NCBI GenBank assembly: GCA_963662605.1
Contig: OY759785.1
Coordinates: 868,001 to 932,000, forward strand
Direction: 5' to 3'
Origin: G963662605 sp963662605
Lineage (GTDB): Bacteria; Bacteroidota; Ignavibacteria; Ignavibacteriales; Ignavibacteriaceae
DNA: 64,000 nucleotides
Shown here: positions 8,575 through 18,065 of the stretch, one piece after another
Layout of the letters: each line of letters begins with the position of its first letter
Position numbering within the stretch: position 1 is the stretch's first letter
Program-made: the position numbers and the translations under genes
Notes under the pieces: model-generated
The model's database searches: none
What the model was told of the DNA's origin: nothing
The model's input: only the letters and a program-made list of their open reading frames with translations

Positions 8575-10368
8575 GTGGATTTTTTGCATTTTAAGCAGCG
8601 GACACACACTTGCGGCGAGCTGCGCGAAGAACATATTGGTCAGGAAGTAGTTCTCAACGGCTGGGTTGATACCAGAAGAGATCTTGGCGGCGTTATTTTT
8701 ATTGAAATGCGCGACCGCTACGGCCTTACGCAGGTTGTTTTTGAACCCGTATTTCATGCTCAGGCACATCAGGACGGAAAAGTACTCCGTAATGAATATG
8801 TGATAAGCGTTGAAGGCGTTGTCCGTAAACGTCCCGAAGGAACTGAAAATACGAATTTACCGACAGGCCAGATTGATGTTCTCGTTAATAAGGTAGTCGT
8901 CCTTAATGCAGCAAAAACTCCTCCATTCCAGATTCAGGATAATACAGACGCGGGCGAAGACCTCCGTTTGAAATACCGCTATCTCGATCTGCGCCGTCCC
9001 GCTATGCAGAAGAACTTGATGCTCCGCCACCAGATGTATCTTATTACCAGAAAGTATCTCGACAGTCTTAGCTTTGTTGAAGTTGAAACTCCGGTACTGA
9101 TGAAAAGTACACCTGAGGGTGCACGCGATTTTCTCGTGCCGAGCAGAATGCACAGAGGTAAATTCTACGCGCTGCCGCAGTCACCCCAGCAGTACAAACA
9201 GATACTCATGGTCGCCGGTATGGATAGATACTTCCAGATCGTAAAATGCTTCAGAGATGAAGATTTACGCGCCGACAGACAGCCTGAATTTACTCAGATA
9301 GATATTGAAATGTCCTTCATAGATCAGGAACAGATTTTTGCCGTTCTTGAAGGATTGATGAAAGAATTTTATAAAGAAGTATGGAGCCGCGATTTGCAGC
9401 TTCCGCTTCCGCGTCTGACATTTGACGACGCTATGGAGAAATATGGTTCGGATAAGCCGGATTTGCGTTTTGATTTAAAGATGACAACCTTGAACACAGT
9501 CTTCGCTAATTCAACTTTCCGCGTATTCCAGGATGTTGTTTCTAAAGGCGGCATCATTACGGGAATTGTTGCACCCGGATGCGGTAACTATACACGCAAT
9601 CAGCTCGACAATATTACCGATTTCACGAAGAAGCTCGGTGCTGGCGGACTCATCTGGATTCGCGTTAAAGAAGAAGGACTTGAATCGCCGACCATGAAAT
9701 TCTTCACTGAAGAAGAACAGAAAAATCTCATTGAGGCGCTCGGTGCTAAAGCGGGAGATTTGTTGCTCATTCTCGCCGGTGATAAATTAAAGACTTTAAA
9801 TCTTATGGGCAGCCTGCGTCTTGAAATGGCGCGCCGTCTTGAACTTATCAAGCCGGATGCTGAACCGAAATTATTATGGATAACCGACTTCCCGTTATTT
9901 GAGTGGGACGAGCAGACTAAACGTTATTATGCAATGCACCATATGTTTACTTCACCGCGTCTGGAAGATATTCAGTATATGGATACCGACCTTTCACGTG
10001 TTAAAGCAAGAGCATATGACCTCGTTCTGAACGGCAGCGAAATTGCCGGCGGAAGTATCAGAATTCACAATGCCGAATTGCAGCAAAAAATGTTCGATGC
10101 ACTCGGAATGACATATGAAGAAGCACAGGAGAAATTCGGTTTCTTGATGAACGCGTTCCAGTTTGGCGCTCCGCCTCACGGTGGTGCGGCATTCGGATTC
10201 GACCGTCTTGCAATGATATTTGCAGGCGAGTCTTCAATCCGTGACGTTATCGCGTTCCCGAAAACCGCAAGCGGTATGTCGCTGATGGATGAAACGCCGT
10301 CGCCGGTAACGGAGGACCAGTTGAAAGAACTGCACATCCGTGTCCGCACACAACAGCCGCCACAATAG
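8575..10368 (+). CDS. aspS: Aspartyl-tRNA synthetase (bacterial type)
   Basis: 597 aa, typical of bacterial AspRS. Charges tRNA-Asp. Domains: N-terminal anticodon-binding OB fold (residues ~15-110, VVLNGWVDTRRDLGG), class II catalytic core with motif 2 (FRDEDLRADRQPEFTQIDIE) and motif 3 (GGAAFGFDRLAMIF), and the GAD insertion of about 100 residues in the middle. Starts with GTG at 8575 with AGAGGATAGAG just upstream. Followed by a strong terminator at 10437. Confidence 0.96.
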   Translation: MDFLHFKQRTHTCGELREEHIGQEVVLNGWVDTRRDLGGVIFIEMRDRYGLTQVVFEPVFHAQAHQDGKVLRNEYVISVEGVVRKRPEGTENTNLPTGQIDVLVNKVVVLNAAKTPPFQIQDNTDAGEDLRLKYRYLDLRRPAMQKNLMLRHQMYLITRKYLDSLSFVEVETPVLMKSTPEGARDFLVPSRMHRGKFYALPQSPQQYKQILMVAGMDRYFQIVKCFRDEDLRADRQPEFTQIDIEMSFIDQEQIFAVLEGLMKEFYKEVWSRDLQLPLPRLTFDDAMEKYGSDKPDLRFDLKMTTLNTVFANSTFRVFQDVVSKGGIITGIVAPGCGNYTRNQLDNITDFTKKLGAGGLIWIRVKEEGLESPTMKFFTEEEQKNLIEALGAKAGDLLLILAGDKLKTLNLMGSLRLEMARRLELIKPDAEPKLLWITDFPLFEWDEQTKRYYAMHHMFTSPRLEDIQYMDTDLSRVKARAYDLVLNGSEIAGGSIRIHNAELQQKMFDALGMTYEEAQEKFGFLMNAFQFGAPPHGGAAFGFDRLAMIFAGESSIRDVIAFPKTASGMSLMDETPSPVTEDQLKELHIRVRTQQPPQ

Positions 10369-10436
10369 ACCGCTGACCTGTCCGACTACGTTAGTCAGGC
10401 GGGTGACACGGATCGGCACAGATAGAATTATATATA

Positions 10437-10468
10437 GCAAACCCCGCATACGCGGGGTTTGCTTTTTT
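10437..10468 (+). terminator. Rho-independent terminator of aspS
   Basis: GCAAACCCCGC (10437-10447) pairs with GCGGGGTTTGC (10452-10462), 4-nt loop, then six T (10463-10468). Confidence 0.9.
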
Positions 10469-10478
10469 AACGAATACT

Positions 10479-10507
10479 TGTCATTCCGGGCTTGACCCGG
10501 AATCCAT
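10479..10507. repeat. REP-like palindrome related to the GIY-YIG flanks
   Basis: 29 bp: TGTCATTCCGGGCTTGACCC then GGAATCCAT. Same outer sequence as 7462-7489 (TGTCATTCC...GGAATCCAT) with a different palindromic middle. Confidence 0.7.
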
Positions 10508-10562
10508 ATCGAAAAATCTCACAATCTTATTTGCGGTTATTAAAAACATTCAGCGGAAATCT

Positions 10563-10659
10563 GCGCCTGCCCGCCGACGGCGTGGTTACCCGCCCGCATG
10601 ACTGTGTCAGCAGTCGGGCAGGTCCGTGTCATTCGCGCTTGCCCGCCGAAGGCGTGGTT
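10563..10659. repeat. GC-rich direct repeats with internal inverted repeat
   Basis: Two 25-bp copies, 10563-10587 and 10635-10659 (GCGCYTGCCCGCCGAMGGCG core, 2 mismatches), flank a palindromic stretch with CCCGCATGACTG against CAGTCGGGC. The block fills the gap between aspS and the convergent subtilase gene. Confidence 0.55.
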
Positions 10660-10668
10660 CTATTGTCG

Positions 10669-13068
10669 CTATTTCAGGATTATCATTTTCTTTTGAGCGG
10701 TAAAGGCACCGGATGTTAGTTTATAAAAATACACACCACTTGAAATTCCGGAAGCATTAAACGGAATGCTGTATCTGCCTGCCTGTTTATAATCATCTAG
10801 AATTACGGCAATCTGTTGTCCCATTGCGTCATATATCGCTAGGGTAATTCTGTTATCTGTGGGGATTTCAAAATTTATCGTTGTAACAGGATTAAAGGGA
10901 TTCGGGAAATTCTGATGCACGATAATATTTGCTACGCGCATATTCGCCGTCACTACGTTGGAATAAGTATATTTACCATCACTATCAATCTGCTTTAACC
11001 TGTACTGAACTGAATTAACGCTTCCAGATGGAGAATCGGTAAACGCATAATGATGAGCTGCATTGGTGTAACCGTTGCCGTGCACAAAACCGATGCTTTG
11101 CCATTCTTCACTTTGAACATTACCGCTATTCATGATTTTCCGCTCAACAGAAAAACCGTAATTGTTAATCTCGGTTGCTGTTTCCCATTCAAGTAATATT
11201 TTATTTCCTTCAACTGATGCCGAAAATGTTGTCAACTCAACGGGGAGCAAAGTTTCTGTCATTGCACTTTGTACATTCACTTTGCCATAGCCCCATGTAC
11301 TGTTGGGTACACTGCCGGTATACGAATCCGTTGTTGTATGATTCGCGAGAGCAGTATATATAGTAGAAGGGTAGGCAAGCGTATCCTTTTGTAAAAGCAA
11401 TGCGGCAGCTCCTGCGCATACCGGAGTCGCCATGCTGGTTCCCTGCATAACATAGTAATTGGCATTTCCGCCGGGAATACTGCCGTCATTATCAATCCAG
11501 AAAAGATCAGCACTTGTTAATACATCTCTATCACGTATCGAAATAATAACACTGCCTGGTGCGGTTATGTTTGGCTTCTGAGTGCCGTCAATCCGAGGGC
11601 CTCTGCTGGCGAATGGAGATATATCGTTAACGGTGTTGCCGTTGTTCCAGCTGCTATTGTTGTAATCGGTCCATGATGCACGTGTATTGAATGATGAAAC
11701 CGAAAAGGCATGGTCGGCAGTTGAAGGCGCTGCGACGGTGTAATACGGATCGGATGAATTGAATTTCACCTTGCTGTTTCCCCACGACTCATATATATGA
11801 TATGTCTGCGAATGCGCGGAAGGATTAATCACCCGTAAATAATATGTCGCACTGCCGGACGGTAGATAATCATTGCTTGATGATAATTGCGACTCAGTAC
11901 CTCGTGAGCTTTCGGTTGTTGAGTCAACACCATATGCAGTATATGGTGTCTGTGTGTTATCATAATACTTGAGTGTCAAATTGCTGCGGTCGGAACCATC
12001 CGACCATACAAGATTGAAAAACAACGGCGTGTCATTTGTCCCCGCGCTTGCAACATTAACTTGAATAAATTCTGACGAATCATGCGCTGCAACGGTTCCG
12101 GAGTAGTGCCTTGCAGTAGTGCCGTCATTTCCCGCGGCGATAAAAAAAGGAACACCTTTGCCATATACCCAATCTGCCGCCTGCTCGAGCGATTCTGAAC
12201 CGTCGTGATAGGTGTTCCAACTTCCATAACTCATTGAAACGATTTGTGCGTGGAAAGTGTCAACAGCCGCGTGCATAGCAGCAATTTCAGCCGCGCTTGT
12301 TGCTCCGCCTGTCCCGTCTTTCCCAATCTTAAGGAATATTAGCGAAGCTTCGTATGCAATGCCCTTATAAGAACCACCGCCGTTTCCTGTGTTGCCGGCC
12401 GAGAGTGTCCCTCTGCCGAGCACTGAACCGGTTACATGCGTCCCGTGTGCGGTCACGGTATTTTCAACCGTATCATCAATGGATGTCGGGTATTTGGAAT
12501 AATCTCGCTTTGTGATTGATGCCGGAAGATCATCGTTCGTCGGATCGGTATCAAGTCCAGAATCCAATATTGCAATACGGATACCGTTTCCTGTCCAGCC
12601 TGCGCTCCATGCGGAGTCGGCATAGATTTTTTTCGCGGCTTCGTTATTCAAAGGATTTGACAGTTCTTCTGCCGAATCAATTTTCTTGAGAAAGGATAAC
12701 TGAATAATTTTTTCAAAGCTTGTCGTGGGTATCGTTGCAACAACAAATCCGAGTGGATGATTTGCAGACGGCCGTGTCCATGTGCCCGGAAATATTTCAA
12801 TGCCGAGCTGATTCATGGAATCAATTTGTAAAGCGGACGGATAATCCTGAAAATAGAGTATCGTTTGCATTACGGCAGGTTCGCTGCTCGATGTTCTTCG
12901 TGAGGCGGCTTGTAATCTATCATTCAGCGAGCGGAGGAGGAATCCGCTGTAAATCTTGTTCTGCTGATTTTGTGAAAAAGCGTGGGGATGAATCTCACGA
13001 AACCGCATGGCGGTTTGTGAAAATAGAATCGTCTGCACGAGTAACCATATGCTCAATATTCTAATCAT
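10669..13068 (-). CDS. Secreted subtilisin-like (S8) protease with T9SS sorting domain
   Basis: 799 aa. Signal peptide at 1-20. Subtilase catalytic triad is visible: Asp in IAILDSGLDTD (~169), His in HGTHVTGSVLG, Ser in GTSMATPVCAGAAALL. A beta-sandwich insert lies between His and Ser. After ~620 comes a fibronectin-like segment (FSASVEGNKILLEWETATEI). The last ~85 residues are a type A T9SS sorting domain starting QNFPNPFNPVTTINFEIP and ending in a Lys-rich strand. The protein is therefore exported across the outer membrane and attached or released. Likely role is extracellular protein digestion. The start at 13068 begins a good signal peptide. Confidence 0.93.
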   Translation of the reverse strand: MIRILSIWLLVQTILFSQTAMRFREIHPHAFSQNQQNKIYSGFLLRSLNDRLQAASRRTSSSEPAVMQTILYFQDYPSALQIDSMNQLGIEIFPGTWTRPSANHPLGFVVATIPTTSFEKIIQLSFLKKIDSAEELSNPLNNEAAKKIYADSAWSAGWTGNGIRIAILDSGLDTDPTNDDLPASITKRDYSKYPTSIDDTVENTVTAHGTHVTGSVLGRGTLSAGNTGNGGGSYKGIAYEASLIFLKIGKDGTGGATSAAEIAAMHAAVDTFHAQIVSMSYGSWNTYHDGSESLEQAADWVYGKGVPFFIAAGNDGTTARHYSGTVAAHDSSEFIQVNVASAGTNDTPLFFNLVWSDGSDRSNLTLKYYDNTQTPYTAYGVDSTTESSRGTESQLSSSNDYLPSGSATYYLRVINPSAHSQTYHIYESWGNSKVKFNSSDPYYTVAAPSTADHAFSVSSFNTRASWTDYNNSSWNNGNTVNDISPFASRGPRIDGTQKPNITAPGSVIISIRDRDVLTSADLFWIDNDGSIPGGNANYYVMQGTSMATPVCAGAAALLLQKDTLAYPSTIYTALANHTTTDSYTGSVPNSTWGYGKVNVQSAMTETLLPVELTTFSASVEGNKILLEWETATEINNYGFSVERKIMNSGNVQSEEWQSIGFVHGNGYTNAAHHYAFTDSPSGSVNSVQYRLKQIDSDGKYTYSNVVTANMRVANIIVHQNFPNPFNPVTTINFEIPTDNRITLAIYDAMGQQIAVILDDYKQAGRYSIPFNASGISSGVYFYKLTSGAFTAQKKMIILK

Positions 13069-13175
13069 CGTTCACTTCTATTCATAACACCGAAAAGAAT
13101 TTAAGAGAATAATATCAGGAATTCAAGATAAGAAATGAAATAGAGGGGAGGGTGTGACGGGGTTCATATGTATAA

Positions 13176-13209
13176 TTCCTAACCCAGGGGTTAACCCCTG
13201 GGTTAGGAA
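13176..13209. repeat. 34-bp perfect palindrome, GGTTAACC centre (copy 2)
   Basis: TTCCTAACCCAGGGGTT then its exact reverse complement. Same length, TTCC ends and GGTTAACC centre as 8384-8417. Lies 14 bases past the dsbD stop codon. Confidence 0.75.
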
Positions 13210-13222
13210 GAAGAAAAAGTTA

Positions 13223-14977
13223 TTACAAAGCTTCTTTTAATTTTTCCAGAAACTCAGCCGGCTTTACAAATCCGGTTATACGCGCGACTTCCTTACCCGA
13301 TGCATCAATGATGAGCACCGTTGGTACGCCGACAATTTTAAATTCATTGCGAAGTTTTTCAACTTCCGGCGAAACGGATTTTGTCATATCGGCTTTGAGT
13401 GCTTTGAACCGCTTGCTTTCTTTTATGACATTATCATCAGAGAATGTTTCTTTGTCCAGCTCTTTACACGGGATGCACCAGTCGGCATAGAAATCAATAA
13501 TCATCGGGGCTTTACCGAGTGCTGTACTGTATTCGGACGGAGTATACTTCGACCACTCGATAGACTTTTCTTTTGTCGGCATAAGCATAACCACCGCGGC
13601 AATGATAACACCGATTGAAAAAACAATACGGAATGTTTTAAATCCTTTGAGATTGTTGCCTGCCTTTTCAAAAATCAATAAGTAGACTCCTGCAATAAGC
13701 ATATACACCGGAAGCAGATAACCTGAAATTGATTTCGGGAATAACGGCAGCGCAAAGTATAGAGCCATGCCGAGAAGGACGAAACCGAATATATGTTTAA
13801 CTGCATCCATCCAGACACCCGAACGCGGGAGATTTTTGATTTTGCCTGAGAAGAGTGCGAGTACAAAATACGGTGTGCCTAATCCCAGCGCGAGGAAGAA
13901 GAATAACAGAAAACCTTTGAGCGGATCGCCGATTGCTGCAACGTATGTTACGAGTCCAAGTACAAACGGACCGATACAAGGAGCAGCAACAATACCCATC
14001 GTCAAGCCCATGAAGAAAGCACCAAATAATCCTGATTTCGAATCACCGGCTTTTTCCATAAGTGAATCGGGCAGCTTGAATTCATACACACCGAACATGC
14101 TGAGTGAAAGTGCAACAAGAACTGCGACAATAGCTATAATAACAACCGGACTCTGCATAAGCGAGCCGAATATCGCACCACTGAGAGCAGTCACGACTCC
14201 AACTACCGAATACGTTATCGCAATACCGATAAGATAGAGGAATCCCATCATCGCGAGACGCTTTGTACTTCCTTCACTTTGCCCGCCGAAAAATCCGATA
14301 GTTACCGGAATGAGCGGATAGACACAAGGTGTTAGATTAAGTGCGAGTCCGCCGAGAAAAACCAATAACAAACTCAGCCATATGCCGCTGCTTTGCAGCC
14401 GGTCTTGAAGAGAACCATCGCTTTTGCCGGTGGCCGGAGTCTCTAACTTTGAAAAAATATCCTGATTGATGCTTGATTCCGCGGTAGATTTATCAACAAC
14501 GGTAATATGAATTGTATCTTTAATATCTTTCGGCGGCATGCAGGTCGCGTTGTTGCAGGATTGGTATCCGAGGTTAACAACAACAGTATATTCGCCGGGC
14601 TGTGCGGCATCACTTATTTTTAATGCGCCTTGTATAATTACTTCGCCTTCAAACACGGAAACCGGTTTGTCGGAGAATCCGAGCATGATATCCTGCGCTT
14701 TGGGGTAAGTTACTGAAGTAAGCGACGCGATATTCTTGTCGGATGCTGCGGTAAGCTCCGTAGCGATAAGAAAATCATCTTTGGGTTTATTCGAATTGAT
14801 ATGCCAGCCTTTTTCAACGGTGGTTTTGACCGCAAGCTTGATGGTGCTTCCGGCATGAACCTTATCCGATGATAGAAAGCTTTTAATTGACGCGTATTGT
14901 TTATCAACGCCTGATTGCGGCATTGTTGCGCTTATTAATAATAAGCTTATTAGTATAGTATATAGAAAACGTTTCAT
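13223..14977 (-). CDS. dsbD: Thiol:disulfide interchange protein DsbD
   Basis: About 584 aa. Carries electrons from cytoplasmic thioredoxin to periplasmic thiols. Domain order: signal peptide; periplasmic DsbD-alpha domain with the Cys pair in YQSCNNATCMPPK; eight-helix CcdA-type membrane domain with NLTPCVYPLIPV and VAAPCIGPFVLG cysteines; C-terminal thioredoxin domain with DWCIPCKELD. All three redox pairs are intact. The ATG at 14977 is preferred over a TTG four codons upstream because GGAG lies 8 bases before the ATG. It overlaps the nadE stop by one base (TAATG), so translation is coupled. Confidence 0.94.
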   Translation of the reverse strand: MKRFLYTILISLLLISATMPQSGVDKQYASIKSFLSSDKVHAGSTIKLAVKTTVEKGWHINSNKPKDDFLIATELTAASDKNIASLTSVTYPKAQDIMLGFSDKPVSVFEGEVIIQGALKISDAAQPGEYTVVVNLGYQSCNNATCMPPKDIKDTIHITVVDKSTAESSINQDIFSKLETPATGKSDGSLQDRLQSSGIWLSLLLVFLGGLALNLTPCVYPLIPVTIGFFGGQSEGSTKRLAMMGFLYLIGIAITYSVVGVVTALSGAIFGSLMQSPVVIIAIVAVLVALSLSMFGVYEFKLPDSLMEKAGDSKSGLFGAFFMGLTMGIVAAPCIGPFVLGLVTYVAAIGDPLKGFLLFFFLALGLGTPYFVLALFSGKIKNLPRSGVWMDAVKHIFGFVLLGMALYFALPLFPKSISGYLLPVYMLIAGVYLLIFEKAGNNLKGFKTFRIVFSIGVIIAAVVMLMPTKEKSIEWSKYTPSEYSTALGKAPMIIDFYADWCIPCKELDKETFSDDNVIKESKRFKALKADMTKSVSPEVEKLRNEFKIVGVPTVLIIDASGKEVARITGFVKPAEFLEKLKEAL

Positions 14978-16614
14978 TATCTTCTCCAACCTTGAACTAT
15001 GGGGTATCTTCTTCCATAGCCAAATGCTTTGTATGATACACGTAGAGCCGGTGCAGCCTGCTTGCGTTTGAACTCGTTCATATCAACGAGACGTAACATT
15101 TTTTTCACGGTTTCGGGTTCGGGTACTTCGGCAACAATCTCGTCGTATTCTTTATTCTCTTCGAGATAAGCACGTAATATTTTGTCGAGCACCGGATACG
15201 GCGGCAGACTGTCCTGATCGGTCTGATTAGGACGAAGTTCCGCCGAAGGAGCTTTCTCGATAATTTCGCGCGGGATGATTTCTTTATCGCGATTGATGTA
15301 ATTACTTACACGATATATATCGGTTTTATAAACATCCGCGATAACCGCGAGTCCACCGCACATATCGCCATATAACGTGCAGTATCCCGTAGCGAGTTCC
15401 GATTTATTTCCCGTCGTCAGTAACATATAGCCGAGCTTGTTTGCGATAGCCATTAATGTTACTCCACGAACGCGTGATTGAATGTTTTCTTCGGTCGTGT
15501 CTTCTTTACGGTTACCGAATTGAGGCGACACCGAATTAATTAATTCATCTACTGCCGGTTGGATGCTGATTTGTCCATGTGAGATTCCGAGATTTTTAAT
15601 CAATTTTATTGAGTCACTGATACTGCCGTCGCTGGAATATTTTGAGGGCAGCAGAATAACGTGAACATTCTCGGCTCCGAGGGCCTGCACCGCGAAGTAG
15701 GCAACAATAGCCGAATCAATACCGCCGCTCAAACCGAGCAGGGCTTTTTTGAATCGCATTTTAACAAAGTATTCTTTTATACCGAAGATAAGTGCGTCGT
15801 GAATTTCCTCTTCAAATGAGCGTTCGATAGATACGATTTCTTCATATTCTTCTTTTGTGTCGAACATGAAAGCATCTTCGGCAAAAACCTTTCCGGTTTT
15901 TACCAATCGGCCTTTGCCGTCAAAACATAAACTTGCGCCGTCAAAGATAAGATCGGTCTGCGTTGCTGCACAGCATACATACGCCAAAGGTAAAGAGCCC
16001 TTATTGCATAATGCACGCAGCATCTGCCTGCGCTCTTCGCGTTTACCGAATGAATACGGACTCGCGGAAATATTTATCAATACCGTCGCACCCTGCTGCA
16101 TTAAACGTTCGACAGGATCGTTCAAATACAGGCGGTGCTTCCAGAAGTCTTTGTCATTCCAAATATCTTCGCAAATGGAGATGCCGAGTTTCTCATCTTT
16201 GAACTCATATATTGAAACGCTCTTCGACGGTTCAAAGTAACGCATCTCATCAAACACATCGTAGTTTGGTATCAATGTTTTATGCTGGATGAATTTTATC
16301 TCGCCGTCATGGCAGAGTATCGCGGAGTTGTATAGATTGGTTCCGATTGCATCATCGTCTTCATCAATCGAGCCGAACAGCAAGCCGACTCCGCCAGTCG
16401 CGGCGGCAAGTTCTTTTGCTGCTTTATGGACGGTATCGCGGAATCCTTTTTTTTCGACTAAGTCAAGTGGGGGATATCCGAGCAAAGCGAGCTCGGGACA
16501 TACAACAATGTCCGCACCAGCGTCAATACCTTCATAATATAAATCGAGAATCTTATTCTTATTACCTTCAATATCCCCGATAATGGGGTTCATCTGTCCG
16601 ACAAAAATTTTCAT
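14977..16614 (-). CDS. nadE: Glutamine-dependent NAD+ synthetase
   Basis: 545 aa. Last step of NAD synthesis: amidates nicotinic acid adenine dinucleotide with ammonia from glutamine. N-terminal nitrilase (CN-hydrolase) domain, residues ~1-260, with catalytic Glu in CPELALLGYPP, Lys in KTLIPNYDVF and Cys in ISICEDIW. The C-terminal synthetase domain has the ATP pyrophosphatase loop LGLSGGIDSA. Operonic with dsbD downstream through a one-base overlap; no functional link is evident. Confidence 0.95.
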   Translation of the reverse strand: MKIFVGQMNPIIGDIEGNKNKILDLYYEGIDAGADIVVCPELALLGYPPLDLVEKKGFRDTVHKAAKELAAATGGVGLLFGSIDEDDDAIGTNLYNSAILCHDGEIKFIQHKTLIPNYDVFDEMRYFEPSKSVSIYEFKDEKLGISICEDIWNDKDFWKHRLYLNDPVERLMQQGATVLINISASPYSFGKREERRQMLRALCNKGSLPLAYVCCAATQTDLIFDGASLCFDGKGRLVKTGKVFAEDAFMFDTKEEYEEIVSIERSFEEEIHDALIFGIKEYFVKMRFKKALLGLSGGIDSAIVAYFAVQALGAENVHVILLPSKYSSDGSISDSIKLIKNLGISHGQISIQPAVDELINSVSPQFGNRKEDTTEENIQSRVRGVTLMAIANKLGYMLLTTGNKSELATGYCTLYGDMCGGLAVIADVYKTDIYRVSNYINRDKEIIPREIIEKAPSAELRPNQTDQDSLPPYPVLDKILRAYLEENKEYDEIVAEVPEPETVKKMLRLVDMNEFKRKQAAPALRVSYKAFGYGRRYPIVQGWRR

Positions 16615-16816
16615 ATGCTTCTGAATTATTAATCAACTACGAAAAATAACAATTTTTGGGGAGAGAGGCACCTTCCCCCGGCCCATGGTTTTAATTGTTG
16701 TGCCAACAATCATTATTCCCAACTGTCCTTGGTCGTGGATGAGGTTATTGCCGGTCTTTTCCGTGTCCGGCAGGCCAGAATCATGGAACACATTCATTCA
16801 TACGTTTCTTTGAACG
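16615..16816. other. Intergenic, no gene recognised
   Basis: Between nadE and the Rhs island. Holds a small hairpin (ATTGTTG/CAACAAT around 16695-16715) without a T-run. No protein family match could be made by eye in any frame. Confidence 0.5.
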
Positions 16817-16918
16817 ATGGCGAATATTTCTTCTTTGTTATTCTTCGCGTGTGTGGTTATTTTGCCAATTACTATTATTTATTTACTGGAACCATATGAA
16901 CAGGCGCGAATTCTTTAA
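16817..16918 (+). CDS. Possible 33-residue membrane peptide
   Basis: ATG at 16817 opens a 33-codon frame with one strong hydrophobic segment (SLLFFACVVILPITIIYLL) and a short charged tail; TAA at 16916. It overlaps the start of the Tat-signal remnant in another frame, like a translationally coupled small subunit. It may be chance: there is no clear ribosome binding site and no known family. Confidence 0.25.
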   Translation: MANISSLLFFACVVILPITIIYLLEPYEQARIL

Positions 16919-16955
16919 GAATGCAGGAACTGCCGGCTCTTTGGTGGCTGTTTAA
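16896..16955 (+). pseudogene. Remnant of a Tat-exported protein (signal peptide only)
   Basis: ATG at 16896 encodes MNRREFFKNAGTAGSLVAV and then TAA. This is a textbook twin-arginine signal start (RREFFK followed by a small-residue hydrophobic stretch). The reading frame ends exactly where Rhs-type sequence takes over in another frame (about 16950-16960). Best read as the 5' end of a gene for a Tat-secreted enzyme cut off by the recombination that brought in the Rhs island. Confidence 0.6.
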
Positions 16956-18051
16956 TTTGGGTGACGGGACTCTAAACAAGGTGAGAAAATATTATGGTGG
17001 ATTCGAATATGAAAAAGCACAAACCGGAAGCCTTGCAATGACGCAATTTCCGATGAGCGAAGGCAGAGTTACCTGTTCGGGTAGCACGTATGCTTACGAG
17101 TATCAGATGAAGGATCATCTGGGTAACGTGCGGGCGAGTTTTACCTGTGATGCAGGCACTCCGATTATGCAACAGGAGGATTATTATTATCCGTTTGGGT
17201 TAAGCTTCCGCATGCAAGATGCCGCCTCCGCGAACCGCTATTTATATAATGGTAAAGAAAAAGAAGATTTCCATAATCTTGGCTGGAATGACTACGGCGC
17301 CCGATTTTACGATCCGCAATTAGGCAGGTGGCATGTTATGGATCCGAAGCGCGATAACTCATCAAACTCTAGTCCGTATATATACTGTTTGGGTAACCCT
17401 ATAAATTTTACTGATCCGGATGGAAATCACCCGTGGATTGCAAATTTAGCAAGAAGCAACCCAATTGAGCTCTATATGCTTCGTAATACATCAGACAAGC
17501 GTCCTCTAAATTACATGAGGTATTCTTCTGCTGAATGTGAAAGTTATAATCATGGAGTGTTAGAAAAGGCGGTTAATATCATCTGTGATAAATCGCCTCA
17601 ACTTGGAGTATTCCTGAAGAATAATCAAATACCTATACTTATAGCTTCAAATTTAATAGAAGCCGAAAGTGCCTCTGGAGTAGCACTTATGGGAAAGATA
17701 GGTGCTATTATTGATAAATCTCGTTTAAATAATCCAATTTTTATGGCGGCTGCTCTTTTGCACGAATCTGTGCACATGAATGGGGGCAGTGAATTTTCAG
17801 CATGGTCTGCAACTGTCTCCGCAGGATTAGTAACCGATCAGGGTTATTTAAACACTTTAAAATGGGCTTGGGATAAGACGAAGCCAGGCGGAGTTAATTA
17901 CTGGGCTAAGGTGACTAGTGGTATGGATTCGAATGTTGAAACAAAAGCTTATGATTATGTTACTTCACCCTACCCGACAGTTGTTGAGCAGGCTGGCAAA
18001 GAGTTACTACAAGCCGTACACACTGAAGGTGATAAAATTAATGCTAAATAG
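16921..18051 (+). CDS. Rhs core fragment with HExxH metallopeptidase-like toxin tip (unit 1)
   Basis: 376 aa. Residues ~20-140 are the C-terminal Rhs core (YLYNGKEKEDFHNLGWNDYG, ARFYDPQLGRWH), normally the end of a long YD-repeat shell. The repeat shell is absent. After the core lies a unique tip (~165-376) with LLHESVHMNGGSE: HExxH at 281-285 and Glu291 as a possible third zinc ligand. This suggests a metallopeptidase toxin. The first ~16 residues come from out-of-frame reading of the broken Tat gene, so translation more likely begins at an internal codon (GTG 16981 or ATG 17038) or not at all. The next gene (18066) is the immunity candidate. Probably a silent or orphan toxin cassette. Confidence 0.7.
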   Translation: MQELPALWWLFNLGDGTLNKVRKYYGGFEYEKAQTGSLAMTQFPMSEGRVTCSGSTYAYEYQMKDHLGNVRASFTCDAGTPIMQQEDYYYPFGLSFRMQDAASANRYLYNGKEKEDFHNLGWNDYGARFYDPQLGRWHVMDPKRDNSSNSSPYIYCLGNPINFTDPDGNHPWIANLARSNPIELYMLRNTSDKRPLNYMRYSSAECESYNHGVLEKAVNIICDKSPQLGVFLKNNQIPILIASNLIEAESASGVALMGKIGAIIDKSRLNNPIFMAAALLHESVHMNGGSEFSAWSATVSAGLVTDQGYLNTLKWAWDKTKPGGVNYWAKVTSGMDSNVETKAYDYVTSPYPTVVEQAGKELLQAVHTEGDKINAK

Positions 18052-18065
18052 AGGACGAATAGTAT

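Noticed and set aside
10563..10659. Small CRISPR-like repeat pair
   Set aside because: Only two copies with palindromic filler; fits a REP/MIRU-type element.
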